Shown here piece by piece: positions 57,498 through 64,000 of a DNA stretch of 64,000 nucleotides. Source of the stretch: Chondrilla cf. caribensis (taxonomy: Eukaryota; Porifera; Demospongiae; Chondrillida; Chondrillidae); contig OZ026566.1 in assembly GCA_964020155.1 (NCBI GenBank), positions 1,817,789-1,881,788 of the forward strand. The letters run 5' to 3'. How positions within the stretch are numbered: the stretch's first letter is position 1; each line of letters opens with the position of its first letter. A program made the translations under genes and the position numbers. The notes below the pieces were generated by a model. It saw nothing but the letters and a program-made list of their open reading frames with translations, was not told the DNA's origin and did no database searches.

Positions 57498-60400
57498 CTG
57501 TATATGGAATGGGAAACAACAGTTATAGTGCACTACTCAAGGTTGAAACAGCAAATTTATCTGAATAAACATACATGAGTGTGACAAAGAACAAATACTA
57601 CTGGGAATAAACACAGTATAGTCACACTATGTAATGCATGTACGTACTAACTTGGGATATCCGACCACCTCTAGAATCAATGAAGTCAACTCACTCAATT
57701 CGAGGGGGAAAGAGGAATACCTGTCACTGTAGTACAACTATGAGAAGATGGAATAGATCACAACTTTTACAAGTCCTTTTGCATATCATGAGGGAGCACC
57801 TTAGTATTCCAGTCATAATGATACCCCATAGTTACCCAGCGTAGTTTTGGTGAGAGAGAATATCCACGTACACTGCTGTGGAGGACATTTTGTAGAACAC
57901 ACATCTATATCAGTCACCCAACTCTTCTCCAGGTAACATAAAACCAGCTACCTTATTACTTCTCCAGGCAAATCATCACCACTGTCAAGGTTACACTTGT
58001 TAGGATGACGTGGGTAGTCCATCACACATCTATTCACCCATCCATGTTGCCCACCTTCTTGGAATGGATTCAGTATCATACAAAATCCTACAAAAATAAG
58101 ATTTAAAAAACTCATCATACGCTTGTAAAGGGTATGCTAAATTGTATTCTTTACATCTCATATTCTTACATTCGGCTATGATTACTGTAATTTACTAAGT
58201 ATTTATTACTTAAACTGTGTTAGGCATTGAATAATGTACATGATAAGGAAAAAAATGCATATTTCAATGAGTTATTTACTGTGAACATCAAAACAATTGC
58301 TATATACACTTTGAAATTGGTGTAACAATATATATTAACATGCATGGTGTCAAGGACATATTATTATGTACCTGGATGGGATTTCATGCCTAACACCAAC
58401 CAGTGTGCTGGATGATTTAATCCCAATTCCTTGGCCTTATCTTCCCAGTTATGTTTCTGATCCACTATTACTGATTGAGATAAATCTACAATATTCTGAA
58501 AAATGAAGACATTCAATTATTGTCACAATTAGTTGCTACATAATATATAGAGACTACTTGCTGATTGTCTTCCCTATAGAACACAACGAATACACGCACA
58601 GTGAATTCATGTTAATCAGCCAAATCTTTCATCCACCACATTTTCCAATGTCAATTTAATATACAAACAGTAATGAACATATCAAGTTGATCTGCCAAAT
58701 TCTTTAAATCCGCCATATCTTCAAAATTGAAATACGGCGTATTAAACTAGAATTCACTGTATGCATGTACCCCTAAACTGTGGTACAGTAAAAAATATAT
58801 TATGTGTATTGGTACATACAGTATACCCTAACCCCACTAATCCAATGACTATACGTATACGGTCTTAAAAGGACTAGATGTATTTTTGAAGGAAAAAAAA
58901 TCTTATATGGCACAAATCATCACGTGAAGTTAATTAATGATGCTAAAAGCTAAGTGTATATATTAGTGCTGGGACGATTAATCGATTAATCGAGTAATCA
59001 ATCGATTTTCATTTCAAATCTGATTAGCGATAATAGTGCAAGCAAATCGATTAATCACAGGAAGTAATTAAGTGAGTAGAACAGGTAGCCACCCCACCTT
59101 ATTACCCAGAACCTTTACTCATGGGTTCAATTTCGTACCTGAAATATGAAAAGGACTTTATAAACTTCATTTCATGTCTATTAGATGAGTACTTCATCTA
59201 ATAAAGTGGGAGTGGTTTCCGGTCACGCCCACTTAATTGCTTCCGGTGATTAATCGATTAATCAATCGGTTAATATGTACTGATAATCGATTTGAGAATT
59301 ACAGCCAATTCCCAGCCCTAATATATATTGATGTGCATGAGTTTGTACTGTGAAAGAAAGATAGCTTGAATTGTAAAACAAAGCATTTTTGAATCAGAAA
59401 AAGGTACATCACCATTCGCAAATAAATCTCCAATTTTCGAAGATGACAATAATTATAACAAACGAGAAGATTGACAACTCAGCAAACAATCCCAGAACTA
59501 TTAACTGGCAACATCTTCATCAAGAATTATCCTCCATGTTACTTCCACTTTCACAAAGATTGAACTCTGATGATATATCGACCACCGAAGCGGCTATCTA
59601 TTTCTCACAAGTACTATCTTCATTCCTTCTGGAGAAAGACCTTCTACCTAAAGCAAAACGCAACAACTGAGAACACCTACAGGTAAATAGGACCCGTGAT
59701 GTTATCATTTGGACGGACAGATTAGCTCGCCTAAAAAATCAGACTCGAAAGTCCTTTACTTCCTATCCAACACAATTCCAGAATTCAGTTCGAGTGCATA
59801 ATCGTATAAAACAGGCTGCTAGAGTCTCAGAACGCCAACGGAGTACCAAGAAACAGGAAGAAGCCTTACGCAGATTTGCAAAATCAGCAGTTATCTCCAA
59901 CAAAACAACCTAGGCTCCACCTCTCAACAAAGACACATACTTCAACTATTTTAAGATGCCTTCCAAGACAGCGGTATGTTCCACCAATCCACTCTACCTG
60001 ATTGGGTCACACATTACATGCGTATCACCAGCATCGAGGAGAATTTTGAAATGTCACCTGTTAGACCTGGGTTGGTCAAAGCCTAAAGAAGTGTTCATCG
60101 TCCTCTTCTCCGGGATATGATGGGATCTCCTCCTGGCATCTGAAAAAGTTACCTTCCACTCATTACTTCCTGGCCACCCTCTACAGCAAAATTTACTGCA
60201 TTCAGTGGAAGCGCCTCCCAACTGGTGTACTGCAGAGATGATTCTGTTACCAAAGGGTGGTAAACCTTCTAAACCGGAAAACTATAGGCTCATCGCGAAG
60301 ACAACCACCATAGCCAAGCTCTTCAATAAAATTCTTGCAAGACGCCTAGAATCATACCTCAATAACAACGAGATAATCAATGCCACTATTCAAAAAGGAC

Positions 60401-61986
60401 TTCTCACAGGCTCAAATGGCTTAATCGAACACATTTTTGCAGTCCAAGCCATTCTGGATAATGCCAACCAACAGCAGCAGAATCTGTTCATGACCCTCAT
60501 TGATCTGAAGAATGCCTTTGGCTCTGTCAGCCATTCACTAATATCCCTGATGCTCCATTACATTAAATTACCATCAAATGTATCCACCTATTTCAGAAGT
60601 ACCTACTCTGAGCTTACAGCCTCCATCTCCACAAGGAATTGGTGTACCGACCCCTTCCCCATCACACAAGGCATCTTCCAAGGAGATATTCTCTCTCCCC
60701 TGATCTTTCTGATATGTTTTAACCCAATTATCAACCTAGCAAAATCCCTATCCACAGGATACAGACTGCAGATTCCACTCTCAGGGAAAGTACCTCAAAC
60801 AGGCAAATTCATCTATTTGAAATGTAACGAGCCACAATCTACAGAACCATCCGGTTGGTATCTTTGTCGTGTATCGGAACACCTATCTGAAGGTCTCTCC
60901 GAAGCGTGTTACAGGGGTGACACAGATGAACATGTGGAACTCAGTACCATCACCTGGGCATATGCCAAGGGCAACTGTTACAATAAACACTACCTGCCCC
61001 TGGTCAAGTCTCCACCCCAAAAGTCCTTGATGAAAGTCAACCTTGTCGCCTCTCCAATCCACACAAGGCCAAAGAATTTGCTGACGACCTAACAATTCTA
61101 TCCGAGGATGCTAAGGAACATCAGGAAACCCTCTAGAACTGGATACCAAGTGCTGTACACTTGGCTTAACCATTCGTCCAGACAAGTGCATCTCCATTAT
61201 CTTCCAGCATGGAAAAACAACCAACAAGACCTTCATGCGAGGCCTATTTGCGGGGAGTTCAAGTTATGGATATACAAACATTATTTGGTGCCAGCTCTCA
61301 GTTTCTTTTTATCAGCAAATGCTATTTCTCAAACATCCATCTCAACCACCCAGATGGAAAGCACCTGGTTTCATCAAGAAATGGCTTAGCATTCCCAAAT
61401 GTTTTACCTTCACTGCCATCTTCCATCCCAACACTCTTAAAGTTCCCCACCTGAAATACCAATACGCCAAAGTCAAAGTGCAACTGTTAGCTTCAGTACA
61501 ACTTTCAGATGACCCCCTCATAAACGAAATGGCCTCTGCTCTGAATCCATCTCTATCCTAAAAGCATTTTGGAATTAATATCAATCAGGAACAACTAATA
61601 TGATCATCTTGATGTCCATCACTATTTCCTATCTGTAAATTTTAATTAATATAATTATTAAATCTGTACCTTTGTCTTCACTGTTTTAAATTTACTTGCT
61701 TTGCCAGGCTTAGATGTTTTATTGCATTTTTCAACCTGTGTCCTAGGCCTACTCATCATTGTACAAATGTATATATCTTCAATAATTGATATCTCCCCCC
61801 TCCCCCCTGAATCAGTTGGTTATCGAGGGCAACACGGATACATTCTCTCACTTCATTCCTGGATTGATCCAATAACAGCGCTCTAAAATCAATGACATTT
61901 CGCATGTCAGGAGGAGGCTGGCGCCTTTTGTAACGTTTAAAAGCATCTTTGAAGATATCTTGATCTACATCTAGTTGCTCGGCCAT
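56568..61986 (-). CDS. ALKBH1: ALKBH1, Fe(II)/2-oxoglutarate nucleic-acid dioxygenase
   Basis: Exons on -: 61852-61986 (start), 58372-58495, 57952-58087, 57800-57876, 57652-57720, 57303-57404 and 56568-56886 (stop). FKDAFKRYKRRQPPPDMRNV matches human FRKLFRFYRQSRP...LEGV; KLRWVTMGYHYDWN matches KLRWVTVGYHYNWD; SFGQSAVFLLGG matches SFGQSAIFLLGG. Catalytic features are kept: the iron-binding HxD (STLSGHTDHSEFD), the distal His (SYHGVPKI) and the RxxxxxR 2-oxoglutarate motif (SRINISVRQVF). The enzyme acts on tRNA m1A/m5C (and reported DNA 6mA) in nucleus and mitochondria. Intron 1 (3.4 kb) holds a MITE and a LINE. The 5' end faces the SDR gene at 62154. Confidence 0.92.
58964..59320 (+). mobile_element. 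MITE copy C, hAT-like, in ALKBH1 intron 1
   Basis: TAGTGCTGGGACGATTAATC at the left and ATTCCCAGCCCTA at the right (357 bp). Flanks GTATATAT (58956-58963) and ATATATAT (59321-59328) make an 8-bp target duplication with one mismatch. It is about as long as copy A and is close to it in sequence (shared GCAAGCAAATCGATTAATCA). Confidence 0.85.
59389..61560 (+). mobile_element. LINE copy 3 with Tudor-like insert in its RT, in ALKBH1 intron 1
   Basis: 5' frame 59389-59670 (INWQHLHQELSSMLLPLSQR...FSQVLSSFLLEKDLLPKAKR). The RT frame 60205-61092 starts in the fingers (WCTAEMILLPKGGKPSKPEN), followed by LFMTLIDLKNAFGSVSHSLI (palm Asp) and GIFQGDILSPLIFLI (motif B). An extra domain (60811-61005) follows, and then FADDLTILSE in the +1 frame at about 61073-61105. 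C-terminal remnants lie at 61110-61560. It is frameshifted and thus inactive, but less decayed than copy 2. The transcriptional direction is opposite to ALKBH1. Confidence 0.82.
60205..61092 (+). pseudogene. LINE copy 3 RT frame (fingers, palm, Tudor-like insert)
   Basis: 295 codons. The insert after motif B reads FIYLKCNEPQSTEPSGWYLC, RVSEHLSEGLSEACYRGDTD, then EHVELSTITWAYAKGN. Its beta-rich W/Y-x-G pattern resembles Tudor-type barrels (GWYxAxV...G..xxY.DG...V.L..W). The frame ends 20 codons before the FADD box because of a frameshift near 61020. Confidence 0.75.
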
Positions 61987-62153
61987 TAGCGCCCCAGGCC
62001 CATAACTGGAGGTCTACGGCGGTGTAGATAGACTAGACACGTAGTATTTTCATAGATCTTCCATACTACACCAACCAGTATCTACAACGATCACCTAGTA
62101 CAGAGTAATACGCCCGTGATAAAATAGACTGTACATTTGCGTTGAAGAATTTA
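61987..62153. promoter_or_regulatory. Bidirectional promoter region, ALKBH1 / SDR
   Basis: The ALKBH1 ATG (61986, -) and the SDR ATG (62154, +) are 167 bp apart, head to head. No TATA box is evident, which fits a compact shared promoter. Inferred from layout only. Confidence 0.6.
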
Positions 62154-63777
62154 ATGGCTGAATTTACAAGGACTGTGTTGATAACTGGCGCAACCAGAGG
62201 GATAGGTAGAGCTCTTGCTTTGGAATTGTCTCGTTTAGGTTGTAAGCTCTTACTCTGTGGACGGTGCAAGGGCGACCTGGAGTCACTTACGAATGAATTG
62301 ACCAACCCGGATAGCCATGTCTTAAAGGTATTGGATGTGATCGAAAACGAAGAGGTATTGAAGTGGAAGGAAGAACTACTTCGTGAAGAAATTATACCAG
62401 ATCTCCTTGTGAACAATGCTGCTGTTGTGACTACTGGTACATTCTGGACTATGCCCAAGGATGAGTTTGACAAGGTCATTTCAGTAAATATTATAGGTGA
62501 GTGCATCAAGTTTTTCAAACGTGATAGAGAGTAGTTTACTCGTACTATTGTCAGTAGAATATTTATATTGACACTTGTTCTAGTAAAGTCGTATACTGTT
62601 CGTCCAACATGTATCAGAAGATACTTAAACAAGCTTTGTTTATTAATATTATATAAGCATCTATGTGTATATGGAGGACTTGCTCATATGAGATAACCAC
62701 GAGGATGCCTAGTAAGATTCCCATTTTCAGCGTGGATCACCAACACAACACATCAATTATCGTATCTGTACTTTCATGGTTATCTGGTTCATGGTTCCAT
62801 ATTATTTCATTTTCCCATTACATTTTAAGGGGATTTTGGCTCCTTGTGTTTTTGATTTGATGTCACTAATCCACTAGGATCTGATGTGATGACTATAATC
62901 TTCCCCAGACTCGTTAATGCTGGTGTTTGAATATCAATGTGGACTCCTTTGTTCAATCACTTTCCTGGAATCGAATTTTAAAATTTTAGCATATCCTCAT
63001 TTTAAATGAGTTGGGGTGCCAATTTTTGGTGTGGATGAGAGATGTGAGATCCATGTCTTGAGCAAGACCTTTTTTATCTCCTTTCTTAAATATTTGAGAT
63101 GGTGAACGTGAAACAGGATATAATATCAGCTTCAGATCTCCACCAAATGACCAAAATGATTTAACACCACCTCATAGTCTTACAGTGTTTAAGAAGCTTC
63201 TGAACCACAAACAGTTATACATATTACTAAAGTTTCAGCTACCTTTGGTACTGCTTATTGAGAGTGGTATTCCCTTGTGGTAAAGCCCTATAATGTTGTT
63301 GCTGCACCAGTTGGTTAATCATGGATAAGGTTAACTCTTCTTATCGTGCTGCATGCATGCTGTGATGTAAGTGCCGAAGGGAAATGTTATCTTACTTCTA
63401 TTATCATTTCCACTCTCACAGGTGTAGCCAATGTCATGAGAGCTTTCTTACCTAGTATGATAGAGAGAAAGAAAGGAATTATTGTTAATATGTCGAGTGG
63501 ATGGGGCCGTAGTACTAATCCTGGTGTGTCAGCTTACTGTGCCTCAAAGTGGGGAATAGAGGGACTGACTAAGTCTGTGGCTCAAGAGCTCCCAGATCCT
63601 CTTGCTGCCATCCCTGTGAATCCAGGGGTGATAAATACTGACATGCTTCAAACAGTTTTTGGCCCATCAGCTAGTAGCTACATGAAGCCTCACAAATGGT
63701 CTGAAATGGCAGCACCCTTCCTTCTCAACCTTACCAGGTCTTCCAATGGAACTAGTGTCACTATTCCTGAATATTGA
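62154..63777 (+). CDS. Short-chain dehydrogenase/reductase (SDR), two exons
   Basis: Exons 62154-62496 and 63422-63777 give about 232 aa. The classical SDR signature is complete: the nucleotide-binding TGATRGIG (residues about 10-17), LLVNNAA after beta-4, catalytic Ser in IIVNMSSGWG, and Tyr/Lys in YCASK; INPG-type VNPGVINTDML follows. An Arg after the first strand (CGRCKGDLESL) favours NADP(H). The substrate is not predictable. The intron (about 0.93 kb) is unremarkable. The start is the first ATG after an in-frame-free leader, 167 bp from divergent ALKBH1. Both exons are free of disruption and the length is normal for the family. Confidence 0.92.
62497..63421. other. SDR intron
   Basis: GT (62497) to AG (63421). 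AT-rich, with no repeat or nested gene supported. Short frames within it lack any signature. Confidence 0.7.
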
Positions 63778-64000
63778 GTGATTGGATTTTCTGCTGGTGG
63801 TATTAGGCAATGAGTGTAAACAAATATTCATATACTGTAATTCAATTTCAGAATAATAATAATATGCACACAATATCATAAAGTTTACATGTAGAGTAAA
63901 TTATATTGGATAATATTATGATCATAAAATCCTCGAATATCATTGTCTACGGTATTAATTAGCGTAAGTATTGATAGCTATTGATCAACTGACTTGTTCA
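63778..64000. other. SDR 3' flank
   Basis: AT-rich, with an AATAATAATAATA run near 63852-63863. No further gene is visible before the window ends. Confidence 0.5.

Noticed and set aside
62066..62632. 188-codon minus-strand frame opposite the SDR first exon
   Set aside because: The plus strand carries the full SDR signature; the minus frame is its shadow.
1..64000. tRNA or rRNA genes
   Set aside because: I scanned for cloverleaf A/B-box patterns and rRNA core motifs and saw none I could support; a covariance-model search would be needed to be sure.

Overview
This window is eukaryotic nuclear DNA from an early-branching animal. It is AT-rich and full of (TACG/TACA)n and (AC)n microsatellites. 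Host genes consist of many small exons (60-300 bp) with short GT-AG introns, and there are dense relics of non-LTR retrotransposons and small terminal-inverted-repeat elements. The sponge-like gene structure makes a demosponge my best guess, but this is an inference: no rRNA or mitochondrial marker is present.

Layout. (1) About 1.4-27.7 kb, + strand: a focadhesin (FOCAD) homologue in more than 30 exons, missing only its first coding exon(s). Its introns carry a restriction-endonuclease-type non-LTR retrotransposon (4.7-8.4 kb), itself split by a 455-bp DNA transposon; an 11-bp minisatellite (9.9-10.1 kb); a TTAA-flanked inverted-repeat element (19.4-20.3 kb); and a 4.7-kb cluster of about 1.25-kb repeat units in both orientations containing telomere-like TTAGGG tracts (20.95-25.6 kb). 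(2) 28.2-29.65 kb, +: 3' exons of an unrecognised gene, followed by a degenerate minisatellite (29.7-30.4 kb). (3) 31.3-40.8 kb, +: INTS7 (Integrator subunit 7), with nested transposons in its second intron. (4) 41.0-42.45 kb, +: a small intronless hypothetical gene, then a 4-exon gene for a 134-aa protein carrying a tandem FVSxVIxxAL amphipathic-helix repeat behind a TATA plus four-CCAAT promoter. (5) 42.95-45.25 kb: an inverted, decayed duplicate of the INTS7 5' half and its upstream divergent exon. (6) 46.8-47.4 kb, -: exons with a VWA MIDAS motif. (7) 47.7-49.9 kb: a decayed LINE. (8) 50.5-55.55 kb, +: a SAMHD1-like gene whose HD metal-binding residues are replaced. (9) 56.6-62.0 kb, -: ALKBH1, with a second LINE copy and a MITE in its first intron. 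(10) 62.15-63.78 kb, +: a two-exon short-chain dehydrogenase/reductase, divergent from ALKBH1 across about 170 bp.

The host genes are functionally unrelated and do not form an operon-like system. The most notable items are the SAMHD1-like apparent pseudoenzyme, the small tandem-helix (possible PKA-anchoring) protein, a Tudor-like insert inside two LINE reverse transcriptases, the inverted INTS7 duplication, and the CpG-rich repeat unit that joins telomere-like repeats to a shared 93-96-codon frame. Exon borders come from splice consensus and remembered homology to human proteins. They are good to a few bases where reading frames agree and approximate elsewhere.
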